Assembly (NCBI RefSeq): GCF_000701485.1
Contig: NZ_JNIZ01000003.1
Coordinates: 124,001 to 188,000, forward strand
Length of the DNA: 64,000 nucleotides
Direction: 5' to 3'
From: Mycoplasmopsis sturni DSM 22021
GTDB lineage: Bacteria; Bacillota_I; Bacilli_A; Mycoplasmatales; Metamycoplasmataceae
Below are positions 42,170-53,643 of the stretch, piece by piece; the first letter of the stretch is position 1, and each line of letters begins with the position of its first letter. The notes beneath the pieces are model-generated. The model did no database searches. It was not told the origin of the DNA and saw nothing but the letters and a program-made list of their open reading frames with translations. The translations under genes were made by a program, and so were the position numbers.

Positions 42170-45100
42170 TATTTTCCTTTCAATAAATCAATGGCTTTAA
42201 TTTTATTAATGTTTCTTCAGGTAATAAACGATGTAATCATAAAGACGGCAAAAATAGATACAAACGCAAGCGAAACGCTAAAGAATGATAAACTTAGCGG
42301 AATTGCAATCGAAGCCACTGTCGTTAACGTAGCACTAAAGGCCACCATCAATCCAAAAGTAATTGGAATGGAAATCAAGATAGCTCCAATTAAGAATGGA
42401 ATATAAATTCCGAAAAACATTTTTAATTTTTCTTTTTTGTTGTATCCAAGAATAGATCAAATTGCGATATTTTTCTCATTTTCATTAATTAAAATGTTCG
42501 AAATAGTTACTAAAATAATCATAGAAACAACAAAGGTTAATAAGGTAATAAAGGTTACAACGATTTGCCCAGTATCAGCAATTGTTTTAGTAAATCCAAC
42601 CTCAATATCTTTTGAATCAAGAGACGAAGCTACCGGAACGTATACACCATTATTGTAAATTTTTGTAAATTTTTCAATTGGAAGATCTGGCAATTGTCTT
42701 GCTTTTTCAAAAACTTCTTTTGCACTGTTTACTTCAGGGTTAAATGAAGAATCGATAAATTTAGCAATTTTATTATTGTCTCATCCTCAATTTGACATTA
42801 CACCATTGATTTTAGATGTTTCAATAAAATCTTTATTTCCAAAAATAGCATCAAAAAGATCTTGCTTTTCGGTTAAAGTTCATGACTTAATATCAAAACT
42901 TTGTGTTGCTCCAAAATATCCTGATAACGAATAAAGAGAAGCTGAAGAAATTAATTGTTGAGGAATACTATCTTTTGACAAAATTCCATTAAATGGTTCA
43001 AATTTTGGGTTACCGTTGATTCTATCTAAACCGGTTAGTTTATCTGCGGCTTTTTTAGGGATAATAAATTCTTTGTTAATAAAGGTTGGATTAATACCAA
43101 CAACCTCAAATTTGTAAGTTTTTGTATTTTCTGATTTTAAAGAAGTATCGTCATTTAGAGATTTTTCAAATTCTTTTGTATAACGATCAACAGTATTATA
43201 AACAGGGATTTCAATAATTGAACCAAGTTTTAATAAGTATTGATCACGAGCAACATTGTTAATAACAAGCGGAATTGGTTTGTTAATATCAAAATTATTT
43301 TTTTCAAAAGTATCATTTAAAAGTTTCATTAAATCTTTATTAGATTCATCAATTAAACTTACTTGTTTTGAATCTGCTTTATAACCATAAATTCTAATTG
43401 CACTATCTTTAAATTTTGAATCAACATAAGTATAAACTTCATCGTTATTTTCATTAAAGTAAACACCATTAAATGAAACAAAATAGTCATTTACTTTCGA
43501 ATCCATTGGGATTTTCTTATATCCTTCAACAAGGAATTTACGATATTCATCTCTATATTGACTTGTGGTTAAAATAGTTGCTTCATATTCTTTTTCGATG
43601 TCATTTCACTTAAAGTAGTAGAATTTTCCATCAACGACATTATCGTTTGGTAAGTAATGGAAGAAGTTTCTTTTTGACTTACCTGTTTCTCTGATGTTTA
43701 TTTTTCCATCATCATAGAAAACAACTCAATCTTGTGTTCTTTCGAGCAAGTTAGCAACTTCTTCTCTTTGTTTAATAATTCTAGCTTTTTGACTATCTGG
43801 TAAGGCGTTGTAAATTAGGTTTCAAGGGTCTAATTGCACTGTTCCACTAATTTTGACATTAACCGAAAATTGTGTAATAACGTGTGCATCAAATTGATTT
43901 GGTTCACCATTAGCATTGTCAACATTAACTGCTGTTGAATATCCTGGCTTAAAGTAATCAGCTTGCATTTGGTTATATTCTGAAATATTACCAATTGGAA
44001 CATATAAATTATTTTCTAAATTATTATTAAACGGAAGGATCGCTCCTCCTTCTAAAGTTGGAGTCACTAAATCAAAACGATATTTATAATTTCTGTTTTC
44101 GTAGGTTTTGCTAATTGTTTTTTCAAAGACACCAATAGTTGAGAATTGGAAAATAGTAGCAATGGAAGTTAAAATAATACTTGAACCAAAGGATACCAAT
44201 TTTCAGAAACTATTGAAAATCAATGAAGCACTAAAACGAGTTTTAACATTACGTTTTTTAAATAATTTTTGGTAATTTCTTTGTAAATCTCCAACAATTA
44301 AATCAGCTGATCCACTCATTAAATCAATTGCCTTGTGTCTTAGTGATCATAAGGTAACTAAAATAATTAAGAATGCCATTCCAACAATTGGAAAAATCAC
44401 AGTTAAAGCAAAAGAAATAATAGAAAACTGTAAAGTGACAATTGGGATTGTTCAGAAAGCTGAAATAATTTTAATTCCAATTGCTTGCGACAAGAATCCC
44501 ACTAAATAACCTGATACTCCACCAACAACTCCAGAAAAGACGGCAAACATAGTTGTTGAAGTAGCAATTTGAAGAGGTGTATATCCTTGAGCAACCAAAA
44601 TTCCTAAAACTTTGTTTTTATTTGAAATATAACGCTTAATTATGAAAATAATTGAGATAGCTACAATAACCATCATAATAACAGTTAATAAAAATGAAGT
44701 ATTAGAAACTGTTGAAATAATTTTATCAATAGCATAAATTCTTAATGACCGTTCAGGATTAAGTCCGTCAATTTCATTAATTGAGTAAACTCTCTGACGT
44801 TTGCTTGGGTCCCCAATAGTTGATTGAACTATCTCTTCTAATTCTTTTTCTAATTTGGCAATACTTGTTGTCTTTGGTGCAGCAATAGTTAAGTATTCTT
44901 TAATTGCATTACCTTGGTATGAGTATCTTGCACGAGCAAATCCTTTATCGTTTACAAAAAGAATGGCTTGGTTTCGAGTATCTACTTGAAGGTTTGATTC
45001 GTCAATTACAGGATAAATGTAATCATAAGAATTATCTTCTCCGACAATTAAATATTTAGCACCATTAATTGAAACGATATATTTATTATCTAAATCATCT

Positions 45101-48100
45101 AAAAATTGTTGCATTAGTACAGGATTTGAAGGGATTGATCCTGTATAGATTGCTTTATTATTATTTTTTAATCATGCATAGTTTGCTTTAACTAAAAATG
45201 AACTATTTTGACTAAATGATAAATATTTATCACTTAATTGATAACTAGTAATTGATTCTAATGATTTGTAAATTAAATCATATAAATTAATTCCAAAAGA
45301 TGTATATAAACCTTGCTTGTAATCAAGCGAATCAAATTGATATACTAAATAGTCATTATCAATGGCAACCGAGAATGAGAAATCACTTTCAAGGCTAGAA
45401 TTTAAAATTGTTTCAGGAATAAATAAATTAATAAATTTTTGTAAGTAACTCATTGGTTTAGAAACCAATTCTTCCAAATTAATTAATTTGTTTTCAACCA
45501 AATAAGCAAGGTTTGCTTTTTTAGAAACTTCTGCGCTAACTGATGATGAATCGGTTAAGAATCACACTAAAGTTTGTGGGTATAAAGGAATTAAAACTGG
45601 TGTTAGAATAACCTGAGGAATTCCTAAAACACTAATTGGGAAAACAAAATTATTATTAATAAGACGATTAATGATTTTGTAATTTTCGCTTACTAGTGCA
45701 TTTTTTAAAAATCCATTAAGGAAATTATCAATAACTACTGATTGTAATCCTTTATATCTAATAGGGGTCTCATTAATAGAATCTAAATTAACATTGTAAA
45801 AACTTTCTGAAGCAGCTATGTATGAAAAAGCAGTTGTGATTTGAATTTCTTTTTTACTAATAATGTCCTTAAATTCAGGATATTTTTCAAAAAGCGCTTT
45901 TAATAAGGTATTAACGTAATTTCCATTAGCATCTTTTTCAAAAAATAATTCTTTCATTTTTGAAACATTAGCAAGTGATCTGGAAATTCCAAATTGAGTT
46001 CGATCAGATAAAGCAATATTATTATCTGATGGTTGGAAAAGTTTAAAACTATTGAATGAATCAATAATCTCTTTTTGGTTTGCTAATTCAAGCAAATCAT
46101 TTAAAAAACTAGTAGCTTTTTCATAAGAAATCCCTTTATCTAAAGCATTAACATAAAGATTTCATCATTCTTGGAAGACAACTCAAACATTATATGCTGC
46201 ACTATATTGATTTACATTTGAAAGCGGAACTAGTTGCTTTAATAATTTGTGCATAAAGACTCAAATTAAAGGTGAATTAGGATAGTTGTCAAAATTAACA
46301 AAATAATTACCTAAGGCTCCAATTGACATATCTTCATGGTATCTTAAGTCTTTAGTATCTAAAGCAAATAAAGTAAGAATTTGCTCTCATTTAGTAACAA
46401 AGTCTAGAATTTGTTCTTTATTAAGAATTGTCTCTTCGGTAAATCCAAAATATTTAGTAAGTAAGTTCTTAACTTCTTCGCTTTCTTTTGCTATTTCAAG
46501 TCGATCAAGCTTCTTAAGATATTCAAGCATTTGTTGAACTTTAAGAAGAACTCTATTTCCATCATTAGTTTGGGTTGATAAAAGATTGTTTTTTGGAGTA
46601 TTTTCTGTTGCTTTATTTGTTGAAGCTTCAGTTTGGTTTCCTCCGTTAATCTTTGTAACAAAGGTAAGTAAATCAAAAATACCTAAATGTTCTGAATCTT
46701 TTGCAGGAATATTTAAATAATTATTTTCATCAAGCTTAATGGCTGTTCCAGCTCTTGATAAATTAAACATTTTGACAATTTCTTCTTTATATCCTCTATC
46801 TAAACCTGGAATCGAAAAGAATCCTAACAAGAGTGAATAATAAATACTAGTGTTTTGAACAGAACCAGCAGCATAATGCTTAGTAATTAATTCATATGTA
46901 TTTAAAACTTGGTTGTATCCTTGAACAACTTGATCATAAGGAACAATTTGAATTTGTTTTTCTAATGAGTTAGCAAAGACTTTTAAATCAAAGTTACTAA
47001 TAAAGAATTTAATTCCGTCAATAATGTTTTTATATTTATTAACTCCAAAATATTCTGGTGAATTAAGTTTTTGGATTAATTGATTAATAATTGGCGCTAC
47101 AGAAGCTAAATTAGTTTTAATAATTGATTGTAGTGCATTTGGATTTTCAAAAATATAAGGTAAATCTAGATTATCTAAAATTTTAAACAATCCGGCCTTA
47201 AAACGATATTGATCAATTGATTTTGCTAATCAATTGATAATTTCGATAATCGAAAATTTTCTTTGACGATCTTCGCCATTGACTTTGATGATTTTGTCGT
47301 ATTGAGTTTGAATGAATTCTTCAACTAAATCGGTAAATCCTCTTAAGTCTAAGCTTTGAATCATTTCTAAAATACCATCAATAAAGACAATAGGATTTTT
47401 TGATAAATTCACCAAAGTATCAATTGGAATTGAGTTAGTAATTGTGAATCCAAAAATTTTCTCAGTAAAGTTAAAGAATTTTTGAACCTCTTTAGTTAAA
47501 TATTCTTTTTGTTCTTTTAATGTTGGTTTTTCTGAAATTAGATTTTTGATTTTAGTTAATAAAGAATTAAAAATTTTAGTTACATAATCACCATCATGAT
47601 TATGGCTAAGTTCATAAATTAAATCAAGAGCCATTTTAGGAATAATGGCAACATTAATATTCCCTGATGAGAAAATTCTTGCAAAATTATTTTTTCTTAG
47701 AACTGCATTAATTGAGTCCATTAAAACATAAATCTCTTCTTTAGTTAAAAAATTATTTTTAACTAAATCTGATTCATAAAGCATTTTTTGAATGTAATCA
47801 ACCCCGATTTTAAGTGAGTTCTTTGATAAGGCTTCTTGAAGAACATCTCCTCTAGGACCACGATATCCAGTAGGTATTGAAACTGTATTAGGGAAATTGC
47901 TATTAATTTCAACTCATCCTTTTGGGTTAATATAAGCCATACGGAGAGTTCATTGATATTTATTTAAGAAGGTTAAAAGTTCTGAAATATCAAAAACCCC
48001 ATTAATATTATCTGCAAGAGAAATATTAATTCATTCTTTTACCTGTCCGTTTTTATCAACATCAGCTTTAACGATATAAATTTTGTCAGTACTAAAATAA

Positions 48101-50085
48101 GTAATACCATATCCATTAAATACGTTAATTTGGCTTTGGTTAGAATTATCTTCTAAAATGTAATTTGCTAAACGATAAACCTTTTTGCTTCTATAGGTCT
48201 TAGAAGATTCCGCAATACGGTCTTTAATAATAACTGTGTCATAGTTAAAATCAGGTTTTAAATAATTAGCACTAGGAACTACATTACTAATTGCATATTC
48301 AATAATTTTTTGAGAAAGAACAGGGTTAATTTGTTTGGTTTTAAAGTAATCATCTAAATTAGCAGCTTTTTCAGTAAGTAAGGTTGATTTTTGTGTTTCA
48401 TTAATAAGTTTGTCTACATTGTTTTCAACCCCGTGCACTTGGTTTAGGTTATCTCCAATGTTTACAATATTAAATACACTTTTTACACCCTTATCATCAA
48501 CAGAATCAACTGTCATAGTTTCTCTGTATCCAACATTTTCTGCTCCAACAAAGTTGATTGTTTTTTCAATAATGGTGTTTTTTGTTACTTGCAAAGCACC
48601 ATCACTAATACTTTTGACGATATTTTCTTTATATTCTTTATTACTAATTTTGTTATACTCGTCATGAGTTAAATCACCAATACGCCCTTCAATTTGTGCG
48701 ATTGTTTGAGGTGTAATGAGTTTAAATCTTTCTAAATCTACAACTCTAGGTTGTTCTTCACTTTGAGCTAAAGTTAGTTTTACTTGATTAGCTTCATCAA
48801 ATGAAATTAACCGGCTTAAACTATTGGTAAGTCGTGCTTGAGTATTTAAAATACCTTTATCATTAAAATTACGGGTATAAGTATTAATTTCTTTTTCTCA
48901 ATATGAGAATTTTAAATATTTTGCTTTTAATTCTGGGTTTTTGAAAATGTTTTCTATAAATGTTTTATATGACCCGGTTCATTTATCTTTGTTTTTCTCG
49001 TCAAATGTGCTTTCATATAATTTACGCTTAAAGTAAGTAATTGTTGTTTTTTCAGATGCTCATTTTAAAGGAACATTATATTCTGTGTTTTTATAGAAGG
49101 TAAATTTATCCTTAACATCAATAACAACATCTTCGTTGCCAAATAAATGACTATATGATTGTTCTTTTATTATTGCAACATTATAGTAATCACTGAGTTT
49201 ATTTGACTCTGGATAAATGATTAAATTTGAATTTAAATTTCTATCGACAAAATAAACTTTTTCTTGGTTTTTATATTTGCTTAATCCTAAAAGTGTCGCT
49301 AATTTATCATCTGAAATACGAACACTTTCTTCGTTGACTTCTCAATTTTTCCCTTTAATAAAATCAAAAGTCATCTCACCTGTTTTAATATTGACAAAAA
49401 GAGTTACTAGTTGCGAAACAATAATTTGATCATCAATGCTATTTAAATTAGCAATTTCAGTAAATTTATAATCTCTATCTAAAACATATTTTTGTGATTT
49501 GTTAGCATATAATTTCTTAAAAAATGGTTTGAAGTCTTGATTTTCTTTTTTATAAGTAGGGAGAATATAGTCGCTTGTAATGGTAAAAGATTTTTGAGGA
49601 TTAACATAATTTAAGTTAATCTTATCGCTTGAATAAGGGTTTTGATATGCATTATAAAACTTAATAAAATCCGTTGTTCGAATATATTTATTGGCAAACT
49701 CTTTTTGATTTGGAACAAACGAACTTAATTGAAGATAATTTTGATCAATTTGATCAAAGTTAATAATATTTTCAATTTGTTTATAGTTTTGTTGGATATA
49801 GTTTAAAGGTTTATCATAATAGACACCACCATTAAATTGTGTTAATCCGTTAACATAATATCCATTGTTATACATCGAACCTGATGAAGGAATATTTAAA
49901 TCAATTGTTAAATCATGTCCGTTAGAATCTTCTTTGTATTGTTTAAATTGAGTCTTCATCGATTTACTAATATCGTGGAATAAAGTAAAAATACCTGATG
50001 ATAAAAAAACCAAAATAGTTAGTCCGGCTAAGGTGATTTTATTTTTTGTTAGAGAACGAAAAACCTCTTTAAGCAACTTTCACAT
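42169..50085 (-). CDS. giant FtsX/MacB-type ABC transporter permease (2,638 aa)
   Basis: One uninterrupted frame with TGA as Trp; the segments between TGA codons were checked for TAA and TAG and none were found. An N-terminal helix (about residues 16-35, KITLAGLTILVFLSSGIF) is followed by an extracellular region of roughly 1,700 residues. A first FtsX core lies at about 1780-1980 (FLLTVIMMVIVAISIIFI, YTPLQIATSTTMFAVFSGVVGG, FPIVGMAFLIILVTLW), then a second ectodomain of about 500 residues, then a second core at 2470-2638 (VVTFITLLTFVVSMIIL, SILGYNKKEKLKMFFGIYIPFLIG). ILGYN and LVAQGYT are the FtsX cytoplasmic coupling motifs. The start follows TTAGGAG. Very long for the family. Substrate unknown; lipoprotein or polypeptide export is possible. 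Confidence 0.92.
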
Positions 50086-50110
50086 TTTTTCTCCTAAAAA
50101 CCTTGGGTAA

Positions 50111-50153
50111 TTTATGTATAATTAGAATTATACATAAATAAAATTCAAACCCA
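50111..50153 (-). promoter_or_regulatory. palindromic promoter/operator of the giant permease operon
   Basis: A perfect dyad TTTATGTATAATT / AATTATACATAAA with a 2-base centre (50111-50138) contains the -10 TATAAT (minus strand, 50132-50127). A -35-like TTGGGT (50153-50148) lies 15 bases upstream of it, and the outer TTGGGT/ACCCAA pair extends the symmetry. Transcription would start near 50120, 35 bases before the ATG. Such a dyad over the -10 looks like a repressor operator (inference). Other spacers in this window have no comparable element. Confidence 0.6.
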
Positions 50154-50184
50154 AATGCTAGTATTTTTAGTAATTTTCAAAGAA

Positions 50185-50213
50185 AAAAAGCAGATTTTAT
50201 TCTGCTTTTTTCT
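50185..50213 (-). terminator. terminator of ftsH, overlapping its stop codon
   Basis: Arms AAAAAGCAGA / TCTGCTTTTT with loop ATAAAA-type, read leftward. The 5' arm includes the last codons and stop of ftsH, so termination is built into the coding end. Confidence 0.88.
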
Positions 50214-52194
50214 CTTCTTCACCTACTTTCTCGGTCATTTCAATTAGCTTATCTAATTCAATGTTTCCTGAAAGTTTTTCGCTTTCATTAACTAATTTTT
50301 TAGGTGGTAGTTCGTTATGTTTAGCTATGTATTCGATTTCTTCAGCAATAATAGTTTCTTGCTCAAGAAGTAAGGTTTTAATAAGTTCAAGCAACTTAAG
50401 GTTCTCGTTAATAATTTTTGTTGCAATGTTTTTAGCTTCAAAAATAATCTTACGAACTTCTTGATCAATATCATGGCTAGTTTCATTTGAAATGCTAGTA
50501 CCGCTTGCTAAAGTTTTTCCTAAGAACGGATTTCCTTCTTCATCCTGATACTTGATAGGCCCTAAATCAGACATACCAAATTCAACAACCATTCTACGAG
50601 CAATTGAAGTTGCTTTTTTAATATCATCACTTGCTCCAGTGGTAATATTTTTGCTTCCGTATTTAATTTCTTCTGCTGCCCGTCCACCCATAAAGCTTGC
50701 AATAGATGCTAAAAGCTCTTGTTTAGTGTAATTATATTTTTCATTTTCAGGCATCATTAGATTATATCCACCTGCATTTCCACGAGGAATAATGGTAATT
50801 TTTTGAACTTTATTACCACCCGGCATTTTAAGACCAACAACAGCGTGCCCTGCTTCGTGGTAAGCAACAAGTGTAAGTTCTTCTTTTGTTATAGTTCTTG
50901 ATTTTTTAGCTGGTCCAGACATAACTCTATCAATTGCTTCATCAATAAGAGGCAGCGTAATTACATTGGTATTTTCTCTAACCGAAAGTAAAACGGCTTC
51001 ATTAATTACATTCTCTAATTGAGCACCACTAAATCCAGGTGTTCTTCGTGCTAATTTTTCAAAGTTAATATCACCTGCAAATCTTTTTCCTTTTGCGTGC
51101 AATTTAAGAATTTCTTCTCTTTCTTTAACATCTGGAAGCCCAACAGTGATAATTCTATCAAAACGACCTGGCCGTGTAAGAGCTGGATCTAAAACATCTG
51201 TTCTATTAGTTGCAGCAACAAATAAAAGACCTGAATCACCTTTAATTCCGTCCATTTCTACAAGTAATTGGTTTAAGGTTTGCTCACGTTCATCGTGTCC
51301 ACCTCCAATTCCTGAACCACGCGTTCTTCCGATAGCATCTAACTCATCAATAAAAATAATAGCTGGAGCTTTTTTACGAGCTTCATTAATAACTTGACGA
51401 ACTCTTTTAGCTCCCATACCAACAAATAATTCAACGAAGTTTGATGCTGAAACAAAGAAAAATGGAACAGACGCCTCTCCAGCAGTCGCCTTAGCTAATA
51501 AGGTTTTTCCAGTCCCTGGAGGACCACCTAAAAGAATACCTCTAGGCATTCTCGCTCCTGCTGCTTCATATTTTTTAGGATTTTTTAAATAATCAACAAT
51601 CTCTTTTATTTCTTCAATTGGTTCTTTATTTCCGGCTATATCTGAGAATTTTTTGTCAGATTGAATGAGTTGAGCTGGACTTTTATCACCTCCAAGACTA
51701 CTCATTTGACCATTCATTGAACGTGAAATAGATCTGAAAATAAATATTGAAATAATAATAAAGATAATTCAAGGAATACTTGAAATAAGTAATGAAACAA
51801 ATCAATTTTGCTCTGGTTTAGCTATTGAAGATAGCCCGCCAGGAACTACATTAGAAGCTTGGAAGATATCTGAGCTGAAAAGGTTTTTATATTCTCCTGC
51901 TACAGCCGAAATATCACTATAGTTTCCATTAGCAATAAATGGAATTGCTTTTGTATCATTTACAAATGTTCCTGAAATTGTGTTGTTAAATGGGTTAATA
52001 ACAATACTTGTAAAGTAAATTTTGTCTTCTGGGTTAGATTTTGCTAATACAACATTATTAACTAAATCACTAATTTTTCATTCTACTGACGTAGATTTAT
52101 TAAGAACAAAATAAAGAATAATCCCAATAATAGCCGCTACAATTAAAGCAATAACAACAAAGGTTATTATTCTTTTTCTACGATTATCTCCCAT
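50197..52194 (-). CDS. ftsH: ATP-dependent zinc metalloprotease FtsH
   Basis: 665 residues. Membrane-bound AAA+ protease that degrades misfolded membrane and some cytosolic proteins. N-terminal helix [21 protein letters not shown] (about 9-29), an extracellular domain to about 130, a second helix [22 protein letters not shown], then the AAA domain: Walker [10 protein letters not shown], Walker [34 protein letters not shown]. The peptidase motif HEAGHAVV is followed by the third zinc ligand region [10 protein letters not shown]. The start ATG follows AGGAGG. Downstream of tilS (32-base gap) in the usual tilS-ftsH order. Confidence 0.97.
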
Positions 52195-52226
52195 ACAACC
52201 TCCTTTTCATTTAAATAATTTTTAAA

Positions 52227-53093
52227 TTATATCAATTTCCCTTGTTTTTTAACAAGCATATTCTTATTATCTAGTTTGTAACTAGATGTTCTATTTTTTG
52301 ATAGTATAAATTTAATAATTTCGTTAATTTTGCCCTTTGTCAAATTAACATCTAAAAAATTTTCATGAATATATCGATACGTAATGAAAGACTTAAATTT
52401 ACATAACTGCATAAAATCTTGAGAAAAGTTATTTTTCTTTCATTTCTCGTATTCTTTATTCATTTTTAAATACTTAATTGCTATTAATAAATTTTTAAAT
52501 CTATATTTAAAAATCAGTAGTTCTTTTTTGGTTTTTGAATACAAGGATAATTTCATCCTTAATTTATTTCTTAAATATTTATCCATAAAATTAGTGTAAT
52601 CATCACGATATGGAATTTTGTTTTTTTTATTAAAATTAATAATTTCTTCTTTAAAAACCTTATAAATAAGCGGCCTTTCAAAAGAAACTCCTGAAAAAAC
52701 AATTTTTTGTTTTATTCCTCAATGGTTAATTATTGAGTTGCGTTGTTCTTGAATTAGACAAGTTTCTAAAAAATCATCTTTGTGGTGTGCAATCAAAACA
52801 CTTTTAGCATTATATTTATTTGACAAATTAACAAAAAAGTCATAGCGTTTTTTTCTTGCTCAGGCTTGAAAGTTACCACCTTGATAATCTTGTTTAGATA
52901 AAATAAGTTTTTCCAAAATTAAATTGTTTTTTTTGCAATATTGCTCTACTAATTTTTGATCTTGATATGAATCTTCTCTCTGATTGTAATTAACATAAGC
53001 AACAACAACATTTTTGTTTTTGTTCTGCTCAAGTAAATACATACTATCTGATCCGCCAGAAACAGCAATAATGTGGTTAATTTTTTGTTGCAT
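52227..53093 (-). CDS. tilS: tRNA(Ile)-lysidine synthase
   Basis: 288 residues. It converts C34 of tRNA-Ile(CAU) to lysidine with ATP and Lys, so that AUA is read as Ile. The PP-loop is SGGSDSMYLL (about residues 12-21) and later blocks are AYVNYNQREDSYQDQ, VLIAHHKDDFLET and YRDDYTNF, all family-typical. The C-terminal substrate-binding domains of the E. coli enzyme are missing, the usual short mollicute form. The start overlaps pth by 17 bases, so the two are coupled. Confidence 0.94.
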
Positions 53094-53643
53094 TTTGCTT
53101 TTGGTTAAATTTATTCATGATCGTTTGAATATCGTTATACATAAAATCTTCGCAAGCTTTAGCTGCTTCTTCAAGCACTTTATCTAAAACCATAAATTCT
53201 TCTTTTGAAAATCGCCCTAACACAAAATCACGCAAAGGACCTTCGTGAGGAACATTAATACCAATTTTGAGACGCTTAAATTGTTGTGTCCCTAATTTAT
53301 TAACAATATCAATCACACCATTATGCGATCCGCCACTCCCTGAAACTTTTATGCTTGATTTACCTAAAGGAAAATCCTTTTCATCATGGATAACAAGAAT
53401 ATCTTCAGGCAAAATATCATAGTAATTAGCTATTGCTTGAACAAAATTACCCGAATTATTCATATAAGTCATTGGCTTAGCAAGAATTGCATCATCTAGT
53501 TTTATATACTCGCCATTAAATTTGCTTTTATTTAGTTTAACACCTAGATTTTGACATATTTTATCTATGGCCAAAAAACCAACATTATGTCTTGTATATT
53601 TATATTGTTCTCCTGGGTTACCAAGTCCAATAATTAATTTCAT
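53077..53643 (-). CDS. pth: peptidyl-tRNA hydrolase
   Basis: 188 residues. It releases peptides from peptidyl-tRNA dropped by ribosomes. Family signatures: IIGLGNPGEQYKYTRHNVGF at the N-terminus (catalytic His in RHNVGF, Asn nearby), KPMTYMNNSG, VIHDEKDFPLG and GSGGSHNGV. The ATG lies inside the last codons of recD2 behind AAGGAG, and its end overlaps the tilS start. Confidence 0.97.
   Translation of the reverse strand: MKLIIGLGNPGEQYKYTRHNVGFLAIDKICQNLGVKLNKSKFNGEYIKLDDAILAKPMTYMNNSGNFVQAIANYYDILPEDILVIHDEKDFPLGKSSIKVSGSGGSHNGVIDIVNKLGTQQFKRLKIGINVPHEGPLRDFVLGRFSKEEFMVLDKVLEEAAKACEDFMYNDIQTIMNKFNQKQNATKN

Noticed and set aside
42169-50085. Apparent fragmentation of the permease into about a dozen pseudogene-like pieces
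   Set aside because: The pieces share one frame and are separated by TGA only. Reading TGA as Trp restores a single 2,638-residue protein.
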